Made by a program: the position numbers and the translations under genes. Shown one piece after another: positions 8,598 through 15,623 of a stretch of DNA of 24,134 bases. The notes beneath the pieces were generated by a model. The model was not told where the DNA came from. It saw only the letters and a list, made by a program, of their open reading frames with translations, and searched no databases. Origin of the DNA: CAMCXE01 sp041179125 (GTDB lineage Bacteria; Pseudomonadota; Gammaproteobacteria; Pseudomonadales; Cellvibrionaceae); contig JBEGTZ010000204.1 of the NCBI GenBank assembly GCA_041179125.1, positions 1-24,134 on the forward strand, given 5' to 3'. The stretch's first letter is position 1. The number at the start of each line of letters is the position of its first letter.

Positions 8598-8616
8598 TAC
8601 AAAGGCGCGCATTGTA
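8598..8616. promoter_or_regulatory. Short dyad TACAA-N9-TTGTA, possible operator
   Basis: Five-base inverted arms at 8598-8602 and 8612-8616 lie 12 bp upstream of the candidate gap -35 box. The spacing (centres about one helical turn apart) would suit a dimeric regulator, but five-base arms are short enough to arise by chance. Confidence 0.2.
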
Positions 8617-8628
8617 GAGGTTGGCTGG

Positions 8629-8657
8629 TTGCATTTTCAACTGCGATTACCCATAAT
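8629..8657 (+). promoter_or_regulatory. Candidate sigma-70 promoter of gap
   Basis: TTGCAT (8629-8634), 17 nt, then CATAAT (8652-8657, five of six matches to TATAAT). The leader to ATG 8800 would be about 135 nt. Confidence 0.33.
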
Positions 8658-8799
8658 CCGCCGCCTCTTAACCGGTATCTGCGCTTCAGCGCGGGGCGCC
8701 AGAACACCTCAAGCGCGCCTTCAAAACCGGAACCAACTCTTAAGCAATTCGGCGCACAGGCTGCTGTGCAAACCCCACTTGACCAAGCAGGAAATTAAA

Positions 8800-9810
8800 A
8801 TGCCTCGTATAGCTATCAACGGTTTTGGACGTATTGGCCGCAACGTATTGCGCGCCCTGTATGAAAGAAACCTACAAGACTCTATCCAAATAGTCGCCAT
8901 CAACGACTTAGGCTCACCGGAAATCAACGCCCATTTACTGAAATACGATACAGTACACGGCACATTTGGCTACGACGTCAGCCACACCAGTGATGCCATT
9001 ACCGTCAATGGCGATAGCATCAAAATTATTGCCGAGCGCAACCCACAAGCACTACCTTGGAGCGAGTTAGGTGTAGACATCGTTTTTGAATGTACCGGCC
9101 TTTTCACTACCCGTGAAAAAGCAGGCCTGCATTTAGAAGCAGGCGCTAAAACCGTATTGATTTCTGCCCCAGGCACCAACTCCGACCTCACTGTTGTGTA
9201 CGGAGTTAACCACGACAAAATCACCGCCGACCACAAAGTTTTATCCAACGCCTCTTGCACCACCAACTGTTTAGCGCCCGTTGCCGCCGCGTTACATGAC
9301 AGCATTGGCATTGTGTCCGGCTTGGTTAATACGGTTCACTCATTTACCAACGACCAAAACATCACCGACGCCTATCATTCCGACATGTACCGCGCCCGCG
9401 CCGCAGGGCACTCCATCATTCCAACCAAAACCGGCGCCGCTGCGGCCATCGGTTTAGTAATTCCTGAACTCGCCGGGAAGCTGGACGGCCTCGCCGTACG
9501 TGTACCGACTATCAACGTGTCACTGCTGGATTTAACGTTCCAAGCTGCCCGCAACACCACGGTAGAAGAAGTGAATACACTGATCAGCCAGGCTGCAAGC
9601 TCACGCTTTGAAGGCGTTCTTCAAGTGAATCAATTGCCTCTGGTATCACACGATTTTAATCACTCTTCAGCTTCCTCCGTGTTTGATGCCACTCAAACCC
9701 GAGTGATAGGTGGCAACCAAGTGAAAATTCTCGCTTGGTACGACAACGAGTGGGGCTTCTCTAACCGTATGCTAGATACCGCACTCGCCATATACAAAGC
9801 ACACAATTAA
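8800..9810 (+). CDS. gap: Type I glyceraldehyde-3-phosphate dehydrogenase
   Basis: Interconverts glyceraldehyde 3-phosphate and 1,3-bisphosphoglycerate with NAD(P). I chose ATG 8800 because AGGA (8789-8792) is 7 nt upstream and the protein then begins exactly at the family N-terminus, MPRIAINGFGRIGRNVLRALY; an open extension upstream has no family similarity. The product has 336 residues. Catalytic C153 sits in LSNASCTTNCLAP, and the C-terminal WYDNEWGFSNRMLD is standard. Phrases such as VVAINDLGSPEINAHLLKYDTVHGTF resemble the Pseudomonas GAPDH encoded near edd. Divergent placement from zwf-edd-eda links it to the KDPG-derived triose phosphate rather than to classical glycolysis alone. Confidence 0.96.
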   Translation: MPRIAINGFGRIGRNVLRALYERNLQDSIQIVAINDLGSPEINAHLLKYDTVHGTFGYDVSHTSDAITVNGDSIKIIAERNPQALPWSELGVDIVFECTGLFTTREKAGLHLEAGAKTVLISAPGTNSDLTVVYGVNHDKITADHKVLSNASCTTNCLAPVAAALHDSIGIVSGLVNTVHSFTNDQNITDAYHSDMYRARAAGHSIIPTKTGAAAAIGLVIPELAGKLDGLAVRVPTINVSLLDLTFQAARNTTVEEVNTLISQAASSRFEGVLQVNQLPLVSHDFNHSSASSVFDATQTRVIGGNQVKILAWYDNEWGFSNRMLDTALAIYKAHN

Positions 9811-9833
9811 TTGGGTGCAATACACAACACGCT

Positions 9834-9858
9834 AAAAGGGGGCCTTGCCCCCTTTTTT
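9834..9858 (+). terminator. Rho-independent terminator of gap
   Basis: A stem of ten pairs (AAAAGGGGGC with GCCCCCTTTT) around loop CTT, ending in a run of six T. It lies 23 nt after the gap stop and only 14 nt before the next start codon, so the next gene should depend on read-through or on a promoter within or near this stretch. Confidence 0.93.
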
Positions 9859-9872
9859 ATGGGGCGAATTTT

Positions 9873-10595
9873 ATGCGTTTTACCCTGTTAACTCCCTGTC
9901 TATTGTTATTCGCCACCCAAATTTGCTTCGCAGCACCGCTTTTTACAGCTACCTACAAAGGTAAATACAACGGCTGGAATATCACTCTTGAACGCAGCCT
10001 CAAAGAGGTCGCACTGGGGCAATATAATTTAGTTTCTCAAGCCAGTAATTTTATCGGGCAACTAGAGGAATCTAGCGAGTTTTCCATTAACAACCATCAA
10101 CTGACGCCGAAGCTGTATTCATATAATCGACGAATTTTCGGAAAATCCAACAGTGAAACGCTTCGTTTTTCTTGGGCCACCAACGAAGCTTTTTACACAC
10201 GGGCCAATAAAAAACAAGACAGCCGCACGCTAACTATAAAGCCCGGAACACTTGATTCCGCACTCTATCAATTACAATTGCAGCGCGATTTAGCGCTGCA
10301 ACGAACCGAGCTGAACTACACATTTATTAAACGAAAAGATATAAAGCTCTATCAATTTAAAGTGGTAAGTTCTGATTTATTCACACTCAACAATTCCCCA
10401 TTAAAAGCAGTAATTGTCGAACGGCAAGAAAACAGCAATAAAAAAACCCGTATTTGGCTTCTCCCCGATCTAAATTGGCAAATTGCACGCATCCAACACA
10501 AAGAAGAATCCGGCGACACCTACACGATTGAGCTTGTGCGCTATAGTGGTGATAAAACGCTCCTGGATAATTTCTATCGAATATCTACTCACTAA
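9873..10595 (+). CDS. Secreted DUF3108-type protein
   Basis: A 240-residue protein with an N-terminal signal peptide, MRFTLLTPCLLLFATQICFAAP, cleaved probably before APLFTATYKG. The mature part is beta-rich: FTATYKGKYNGWNITLERSLKEVALGQYNLVSQ, then SEFSINNHQLTPKLYSYNRRIFGKS, and a late IWLLPDLNWQIARIQHKE strand pair. This order (Y-x-GKYNG-W-I, repeated amphipathic strands, LP-x-L-x-Q-P/IARI) is that of the periplasmic DUF3108 family, whose function is unknown. ATG 9873 follows GGGGCGA at 9861. It sits between gap and msrP without clear functional ties to either. The 129-nt gap to msrP contains an imperfect hairpin (10648-10677) without a T-run. Confidence 0.7.
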   Translation: MRFTLLTPCLLLFATQICFAAPLFTATYKGKYNGWNITLERSLKEVALGQYNLVSQASNFIGQLEESSEFSINNHQLTPKLYSYNRRIFGKSNSETLRFSWATNEAFYTRANKKQDSRTLTIKPGTLDSALYQLQLQRDLALQRTELNYTFIKRKDIKLYQFKVVSSDLFTLNNSPLKAVIVERQENSNKKTRIWLLPDLNWQIARIQHKEESGDTYTIELVRYSGDKTLLDNFYRISTH

Positions 10596-10724
10596 CCACA
10601 GGCATCACCCTCAAATAAAAACGCAAAAAATACGGCAATAAAACATGGAACAAGCAGACTTTCTGAGAGTCCTGTTCTTAGCGCATCACTAACAGCTCAA
10701 ATCTGTCACCCTAGAGAGAGTTTT

Positions 10725-11735
10725 ATGCCCAAAAAACCATTAATTATTATCCCCCCGAAAAACCAGATTGCCCCCAGCGAAATCACTTCCGAATCCACTT
10801 ACCTCAATCGACGACAGCTCATGACATCCCTTCTGGGTGGAGCCTTAATAGGCGGGCCTTTAATAAGCCACGCGGCGCCAAGCCAACTAACTGATGAGAA
10901 TCCTGGCGGCCCAGCCTGGCTTAAAGAAAAACTCCTCGCAGCCAAACCCGCACAACCCACATCAGAAAGTATTACGCCTTACAATCACGTCACTCAATAC
11001 AATAATTTTTATGAGTTCGGCACAGCAAAAACAGATCCAGCCAAAACAGCTCACCGCTTAAAACCAGATCCTTGGCGCGTTTCTATTAACGGTGCGGTGG
11101 ATAAACCGGGCCAGTATTTTCTTGATGATTTATTAAAAGGAATTGATTTTGAAGAGCGAATTTATCGTCTGCGCTGTGTAGAAGCTTGGTCGATGGTTAT
11201 TCCCTGGGTGGGTTTTAGCCTTAGCGAAATACTAAAAAAAGCGCAACCTAATAGCTCGGCAAAATATGTAGCCTTCACAACGCTACTCGATAAAGAACAA
11301 ATGCCGGAGCAAGGCAACCGACTATCCACTATTAATTGGCCCTATCAGGAAGGCTTGCGTATAGACGAAGCCATGCATCCATTGTGTATTTTAGCGGTGG
11401 GGTTATATGGGAAAGTTTTGCCCAATCAAAATGGTGCGCCTTTACGTTTAGTGGTTCCTTGGAAATACGGTTTTAAAAGCATTAAATCAATTGTCGCTAT
11501 CACACTTATGGAAAAACAACCCATTACCAGCTGGAATGTTTTAGCACCTAAAGAATACGGATTTTTTGCCAATGTAAACCCACAAGTTGATCACCCGCGC
11601 TGGAGCCAAGCAAAGGAGCGCCGCCTACCTAATTCTTTATTAAAACCGAATATTGTTCCCACACAAATATACAATGGTTACGGCGAAGAAGTAGCCAGCT
11701 TATACGGCAGCCTAGATTTAAAAAAACATTTCTAA
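10725..11735 (+). CDS. msrP: Protein-methionine-sulfoxide reductase, catalytic molybdopterin subunit
   Basis: Repairs oxidised methionines in periplasmic proteins, receiving electrons from the haem membrane protein MsrQ. The 336 residues match MsrP (formerly YedY). A Tat signal is visible: NRRQLMTSLLGGALIGGP (twin Arg at 29-30), with cleavage expected near SHAAPSQ. The molybdenum ligand is C151 in YRLRCVEAWSMVIPWVGF. Other family segments are YNNFYEFGTAK, PLRLVVPWKYGFKSIKSIV and the C-terminal YGEEVASLYGSLDLKKHF. ATG 10725 follows GAGAGAG with 4 nt spacing. msrQ starts 2 nt after the stop, so the two are one translationally coupled unit. The leader of the Tat signal is longer than usual (28 residues before RR). 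Confidence 0.96.
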   Translation: MPKKPLIIIPPKNQIAPSEITSESTYLNRRQLMTSLLGGALIGGPLISHAAPSQLTDENPGGPAWLKEKLLAAKPAQPTSESITPYNHVTQYNNFYEFGTAKTDPAKTAHRLKPDPWRVSINGAVDKPGQYFLDDLLKGIDFEERIYRLRCVEAWSMVIPWVGFSLSEILKKAQPNSSAKYVAFTTLLDKEQMPEQGNRLSTINWPYQEGLRIDEAMHPLCILAVGLYGKVLPNQNGAPLRLVVPWKYGFKSIKSIVAITLMEKQPITSWNVLAPKEYGFFANVNPQVDHPRWSQAKERRLPNSLLKPNIVPTQIYNGYGEEVASLYGSLDLKKHF

Positions 11736-11737
11736 TT

Positions 11738-12325
11738 ATGAAACAGTTTTTAACTACATCCTGGCGTCGAATTTGGATTTTTGCACTCAGCCTTACACCT
11801 TGTATATGGCTTGCTTGGCGTATTTATGATGACGATTTAGGGCCAGAACCCGCCAAAACATTAGTTAACACTTGTGGCGTATGGGCTGCTAATTTTTTAG
11901 TGCTTACCCTCATGGTCACGCCACTAAAACGTTTTTTTAATTGGCGCAGTTTAAATACACACCGGCGCATGCTGGGATTATTTTGCTGGTTTTACGCCAG
12001 TTTGCATTTTGGCTGTTATGTATTTTTTATACTAGGCGCAGATTTCCAATCATTTACCTTCGAGCTAACACAAAGACCCTTTATCATCGCCAGCATACCG
12101 GCCTGGGTACTCCTGACAATATTGGCCATAACATCCCCGAAATCGATAATGCGGCTGTGTGGCAAACGCTGGAAACTCATTCACCAGAGTATTTATATTA
12201 TTGCGGTGCTTACAGTACTGCACCTAATCTGGCAAATACGGGCAAGCTACCAAGATGCGATTATTTATGGTGTGTTATTGCTAGGTTTATTGGCATTGCG
12301 CTGTAAACGACCTGCAACCCCTTAA
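11738..12325 (+). CDS. msrQ: Protein-methionine-sulfoxide reductase, haem-binding membrane subunit
   Basis: An inner-membrane b-type cytochrome that passes electrons from the quinone pool or a flavin reductase to MsrP. 195 residues with about six hydrophobic helices. The family motif THRRMLGL (about 74-81) is present, with haem-ligand candidates H90 (in YASLHFG), H149 (KLIHQSIY) and H162 (VLHLIWQ). The ferric-reductase-like domain covers nearly the whole chain. It directly follows msrP. A long palindromic repeat begins 13 nt after its stop. Confidence 0.95.
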   Translation: MKQFLTTSWRRIWIFALSLTPCIWLAWRIYDDDLGPEPAKTLVNTCGVWAANFLVLTLMVTPLKRFFNWRSLNTHRRMLGLFCWFYASLHFGCYVFFILGADFQSFTFELTQRPFIIASIPAWVLLTILAITSPKSIMRLCGKRWKLIHQSIYIIAVLTVLHLIWQIRASYQDAIIYGVLLLGLLALRCKRPATP

Positions 12326-12337
12326 CCACTCACGGTA

Positions 12338-12512
12338 TTTAACCTAGAAACCTCAGTTGAATCACCCAAGTCTGCGCAACCCCTTGGCACGCCTAGCAAA
12401 AGTTAAAAATTTTGAACAACCAATAAGGTCGCCCTTCATTTTTAACTTTCACTCTTCGCTACCCGTGGCTTACACAGCTTTTTGGCGCTCAACTGAGGTT
12501 TCTAGGGTTAAA
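12338..12512 (+). repeat. Long copy (R2) of the TCAACTGAGG palindromic repeat family
   Basis: A 175-bp element. Left arm 12338-12360 (TTTAACCTAGAAACCTCAGT and on), right arm 12489-12512 (TCAACTGAGGTTTCTAGGGT and on), inverted copies of each other with one inserted G. Inside lies a perfect 12-bp inner stem, AAAGTTAAAAAT (12399-12410) with ATTTTTAACTTT (12438-12449), around a 27-nt loop containing GAACAACCAATAAGG. Aligns along its full length with R3 at 15621. It fills the space between the convergent msrQ and SHOCT genes, ending 6 nt from the latter's stop. Confidence 0.92.
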
Positions 12513-12518
12513 CAAATA

Positions 12519-13325
12519 CTACAAACGGCTTAGCAGCTCGGATTTTTTAATATTAAATTCATCCTGAGTCAAAACCCCCGCCTGAACCAATTTTGCCAAC
12601 CCTTCAATTAACCCTAAAATTTCGTTTGATGATTGATTACTGGGTGCTGCGTTCGTGTTAAATACAGGTTCTGCAGAATTAATAATTGGCTGCTCCGAAT
12701 TAATAATTGGCGCTGCGGGGATATTATTGGGTGTGGGCGATGCCAAAAAATTGGGATTATGCGTTTGTTGTGCTGCGGATTTATCGTTGGCGATAACGGG
12801 CAAGCTTGCGACTGATAATGTGCCATATTGACTACTGAAAGTCAGTGATGCATCGCTGCCTTGCTGCTGGCTTACGCCGCTTATGGCATGATCCAGCGTG
12901 TCATAAACTGTAACCTGGCCATTATGTTCCACCGCTAAACGCTGGGGGAATAACGCATAACGACTATTATTTTGGCTACCACTACTAAAAGGCACCCCCA
13001 AACCAAGTGGCCACCACTGGGCGCTGCCGGGCGTGCCCGCTGGAATAACAGGAAATATTTGCATATTCGCAAGACCTGCGGCTAATTCGCGGCACAGGTT
13101 ATCTACGGTATTTTTTAATCCGTTATTAAACATATCGCCCACCATCGTCATGCCTCCTTGCATCCACTGCCCTCCGCCGCCTAATTCTGGGCAATTAAAT
13201 TGCGCCATGCTGCCACCGCCATTATTTACTGCAACCAACATGTGTACCACGGCATCAGCGCTGAGGTTATAGCGCTGCGCGAGTGAATTAACAAAATTTT
13301 GACCCGCTTGTGTAAGTTGTTGCAT
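12519..13325 (-). CDS. SHOCT-domain protein of unknown function
   Basis: 268 residues. I chose ATG 13323-13325 because TTGGAG (13331-13336) is 5 nt upstream; an upstream in-frame start would add 22 residues without a ribosome site. There is no signal peptide. The N-terminal third (MQQLTQAGQNFVNSLAQRYN, then NNGGGSMAQFNCPELGGGGQ and WMQGGMTMVGDMFNNGLKNT) looks like a conserved, compact domain; I associate this Gly/Met-rich block with SHOCT proteins of marine and soil gammaproteobacteria, function not known. The middle is low-complexity, Asn/Pro/Ser-rich, with a small direct repeat (APIINSEQP, PIINSAEP). The C-terminal 33 residues, ILGLIEGLAKLVQAGVLTQDEFNIKKSELLSRL in pattern, form the SHOCT oligomerisation motif. 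Probably a single-gene unit. Confidence 0.75.
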   Translation of the reverse strand: MQQLTQAGQNFVNSLAQRYNLSADAVVHMLVAVNNGGGSMAQFNCPELGGGGQWMQGGMTMVGDMFNNGLKNTVDNLCRELAAGLANMQIFPVIPAGTPGSAQWWPLGLGVPFSSGSQNNSRYALFPQRLAVEHNGQVTVYDTLDHAISGVSQQQGSDASLTFSSQYGTLSVASLPVIANDKSAAQQTHNPNFLASPTPNNIPAAPIINSEQPIINSAEPVFNTNAAPSNQSSNEILGLIEGLAKLVQAGVLTQDEFNIKKSELLSRL

Positions 13326-13563
13326 AGATACTCCAATGAATAGGGGACATAAAATTAAGGCACTGTAGGCCAATGTCTCGCAAACCACCACAGTATTCGC
13401 AGCTTATTTTCTGGTTTGTATTTTTTACACCAACCATGACTCTTTATATTTTCGCTAACATTGTGTTTTTAGTGTGGCACCTTAATACCGGTTAGAGGGC
13501 GACGCCCATCTCATAGCCCGAGTTAGCATGAATTTACTGCTGTCAGTTTTGTGCGGGTTACAC

Positions 13564-14538
13564 TTAATAATTCGGCAATTTCACATTCGCAAACAATTCA
13601 TCAATTTCAATTTTTGAATGGCGGTTAAATGCTTCGTTTACTATGTCTTTAGTTAAATGCGGGGCGAATAATTCGATAAATTCAAACATAAACCCACGAA
13701 TAAACGTGCCGCGTCTAAAGCCAATTTTGGTGGTGCTGGGGCGGAATAAATGGCTGGCATCAATGGCGACTAAATCAGTATCCACTTCAGGCTCGTAGGC
13801 CATTTTAGCTACGATGCCCACGCCCAAACCTAGGCGCACGTAAGTTTTAATCACATCGGCATCCGAGGCGGTGAAGACTACTTTGGGCGCAAGGCCGTGT
13901 TCCATAAAGGCTTCATCCAAGCGGGAGCGGCCTGTAAAACCGAATACATACGTAACTATCGGATGCTTGGCTACGTCTTCTAGGGTGATGCGGCTTACTT
14001 GGCAGAGGGGGTGGTTTTTGGGTACTAATAAACAGCGGTTCCAGGTGTAACAGGGCAGCATAATTAAATCGCTAAACAGCTCCATCGCCTCGGTGGCAAT
14101 GGCAAAATCCACAGCGCCTTCGGCGGCCATTTCCGATATTTGAATCGGTGAGCCTTCGTGCATGTGCAGGCTTACATCGGGGTAGCGTTCAATAAAGGTA
14201 GAGATCACCTTGGGCAGCGCATAGCGCGCCTGGGTGTGGGTGGTGGCCAGGGACAAGCTGCCTTTGCGCTCATTACTGAATTCCTGCGCCACCTGTTTAA
14301 TGCTTTCAACTTTGCGCAGAATCTCGCCGGCGGTGCGCAGTATGGCTTGCCCGGCTGGGGTTATGCGCGTTAAATGTTTGCCGCTGCGGGAAAATATCTC
14401 TACACCTAATTCATCTTCCAGCAAACGGATTTGTTTGCTAATGCCCGGTTGTGATGTATAGAGACTTTGCGCTGTAGCCGATACATTAAGGTCGTGGTGC
14501 GCCACTTCCCAGATATAACGCAACTGCTGCAACTTCAT
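13564..14538 (-). CDS. cysB: LysR-type regulator of sulfur assimilation, CysB
   Basis: Transcription factor that activates cysteine and sulfate-assimilation genes in response to N-acetylserine. 324 residues, identical in length to E. coli CysB. The winged helix-turn-helix starts MKLQQLRYIWEVAHHDLNVS, with TAQSLYTSQPGISKQIRLLE as the recognition part. The effector domain contains ATTHTQARYALP, PIVTYVFGFTGRSRLDEAF and DADVIKTYVRLGLGVGIVA, all typical of CysB/Cbl; the C-terminus is the long CysB form. ATG 14536-14538 is chosen over one 12 nt upstream because GGGAGGA (14542-14548) sits right before it. No cys genes are adjacent, as is usual for cysB. Confidence 0.93.
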   Translation of the reverse strand: MKLQQLRYIWEVAHHDLNVSATAQSLYTSQPGISKQIRLLEDELGVEIFSRSGKHLTRITPAGQAILRTAGEILRKVESIKQVAQEFSNERKGSLSLATTHTQARYALPKVISTFIERYPDVSLHMHEGSPIQISEMAAEGAVDFAIATEAMELFSDLIMLPCYTWNRCLLVPKNHPLCQVSRITLEDVAKHPIVTYVFGFTGRSRLDEAFMEHGLAPKVVFTASDADVIKTYVRLGLGVGIVAKMAYEPEVDTDLVAIDASHLFRPSTTKIGFRRGTFIRGFMFEFIELFAPHLTKDIVNEAFNRHSKIEIDELFANVKLPNY

Positions 14539-14550
14539 AATTCCTCCCAA

Positions 14551-14771
14551 GGGTGGCCAAGCTGGCCTTTCGTAATTATTTTAAGAATGTATAAAACTAT
14601 AAAAAACCACTTCCTTAGAAGCGTAGGTACATTTTGCTTATTTTGCCAGCCATTTAACGTAGAAAGAGTATAAGCCAGGCAAAACTCTGCTTTAGGTCTC
14701 TTTCGGAAATTGAATGTTCGTGATGAACGCAAGGCTTTTCACACGGGCGACTGCATAGATGCAGGACGGCC
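14551..14771. other. Intergenic region upstream of cysB
   Basis: No gene seen. It should hold the cysB promoter (minus strand), for which AT-rich stretches at 14575-14605 are candidates, but no clear -35/-10 pair stands out. Two overlapping inverted pairs (GCTTAT/ATAAGC and TTTTGCC/GGCAAAA) occur within 14636-14683 in an order that cannot form one nested hairpin. A small perfect palindrome, CTGCAT-AG-ATGCAG, lies at 14751-14764. Confidence 0.45.
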
Positions 14772-14931
14772 CCAGGGATGGTAATTCATTAAGTTAAGGG
14801 AATCGCGTCGTTCAGCAAGCTCATAGAAACGACTAACTGCCGTTCGCCCTGAGCTCGCCGAAGAGTCGAACCACCCTTCGACAAGCTCAGGGCGAACGGA
14901 ATCCTTAACTTAATGACATTGCCAGGGATGG
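14772..14931. repeat. Nested palindromic element with flanking 10-bp direct repeats
   Basis: Outermost is CCAGGGATGG as a direct repeat at 14772-14781 and 14922-14931. Inside are perfect 14-bp inverted ends, TCATTAAGTTAAGG (14786-14799) and its complement (14903-14916). Inside these are a perfect 16-bp inverted pair, CCGTTCGCCCTGAGCT (14840-14855) with its complement (14884-14899), and an innermost GTCGAA/TTCGAC stem (14865-14882). The Gly-Cys-rich core (TTCGCCCTGAGC..GCTCAGGGCGAA) is a sequence I know as a very widespread bacterial intergenic repeat. The structure resembles a miniature inverted-repeat element. Confidence 0.8.
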
Positions 14932-15083
14932 GGGAGGTAGAATTTGGGGTATAAATGACCGATTGAGCATACAAATAACGAAGCGAGGGCATAAACCAGT
15001 TGAGATGCCCTTTAGACTGTTCAAGCGCTGCGCTTTGGCTTAGGGTAGCGGCCCTTTTTATTGGTTTTAGTTGGATGTTTGTT

Positions 15084-15623
15084 ATGCACGATTTATTTGC
15101 CCAAATTATTACTCAGGCAGGTGAAGATTTAACCCGCCCAGGGCTTAAAGACACCCCCTTGCGCGCAGCCAAAGCATTTAATTACTTAACCAAGGGCTAC
15201 CGCGAATCCCTGGATGAAATCGTCAATGGCGCGCTGTTCCCTTCCGACGCCAACGAGATGATCATCGTAAAAGATATCGAGCTGTTCTCCATGTGTGAGC
15301 ACCATTTGCTCCCGTTTATTGGTAAGGCCCACGTAGGCTATATCCCTTCGGGCCAGGTATTGGGGTTATCTAAAGTGGCGCGTATTGTGGATATGTTTGC
15401 TCGCCGGTTACAAATTCAAGAACAACTCACCCATCAAATAGCCACGACCATTCAAGAGGTGACAGGCGCTGTGGGTGTGGGCGTTATTATTGAGGCGAAA
15501 CACCTGTGTATGATGATGCGCGGTGTGGAAAAACAAAATTCGGTGATGAAAACATCGGCCATGTTGGGTAATTTCCGCAGCAACAGTGCAACGCGCACGG
15601 AGTTTCTTTCTCTTTTGCGTTAA
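15084..15623 (+). CDS. folE: GTP cyclohydrolase I
   Basis: Converts GTP to 7,8-dihydroneopterin triphosphate, the first step of folate (and pterin) synthesis. I chose ATG 15084, giving 179 residues, the size of the short FolE proteins of Pseudomonas-type bacteria; TTGGA (15071-15075) is a weak ribosome site 8 nt upstream, and longer in-frame starts add a hydrophobic stretch foreign to the family. Zinc ligands are C71 and H74 in FSMCEHHLLPF and C142 in KHLCMMMRGV. Other motifs are HVGYIPSGQVLGLSKVARI and the C-terminal MLGNFRSNSATRTEFLSL. The TAA stop (15621-15623) is the first triplet of the following palindromic repeat. No other folate gene is nearby. Confidence 0.94.
   Translation: MHDLFAQIITQAGEDLTRPGLKDTPLRAAKAFNYLTKGYRESLDEIVNGALFPSDANEMIIVKDIELFSMCEHHLLPFIGKAHVGYIPSGQVLGLSKVARIVDMFARRLQIQEQLTHQIATTIQEVTGAVGVGVIIEAKHLCMMMRGVEKQNSVMKTSAMLGNFRSNSATRTEFLSLLR

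Larger units (their letters stand above)
8335..8799. other. Divergent zwf/gap intergenic region (465 bp)
   Basis: No convincing gene. Short open frames here, including one that runs into the gap start region, have no ribosome site or recognisable product. The region must hold the divergent promoters of zwf and gap. It contains a candidate gap promoter (8629-8657), a short dyad TACAA-N9-TTGTA (8598-8616) and a small GCGC-TTCA-GCGC hairpin (8681-8692). I did not find a clear HexR-type operator (TGTAATT..AATTACA or TTGT-N7/8-ACAA). I could not place the zwf promoter with confidence. Confidence 0.6.

Noticed and set aside
8541..8798. Plus-strand open frame of 85 codons ending just before gap
   Set aside because: No ribosome site, no recognisable protein pattern, and it overlaps the candidate gap promoter region.
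8629..8799. Upstream extension of gap by 57 residues
   Set aside because: The family N-terminus begins at ATG 8800, which has its own ribosome site; the extension is basic low-quality sequence without similarity.
8335..8799. HexR-type operator for zwf and gap
   Set aside because: I looked for TGTAATT..AATTACA and TTGT-N7/8-ACAA patterns and found no convincing match by eye.
10648..10677. Hairpin upstream of msrP as a riboswitch or terminator
   Set aside because: The stem is interrupted by bulges, there is no T-run, and it matches no riboswitch family I know.
14789..14992. Minus-strand open frame containing ALSLSKG within the nested palindrome
   Set aside because: This is the translation of a widespread intergenic repeat; no ribosome site and no coding character.
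15000..15083. TTG-initiated extension of folE adding a hydrophobic N-terminus
   Set aside because: FolE is cytoplasmic and the family start fits ATG 15084; the extension looks like leader DNA read through.
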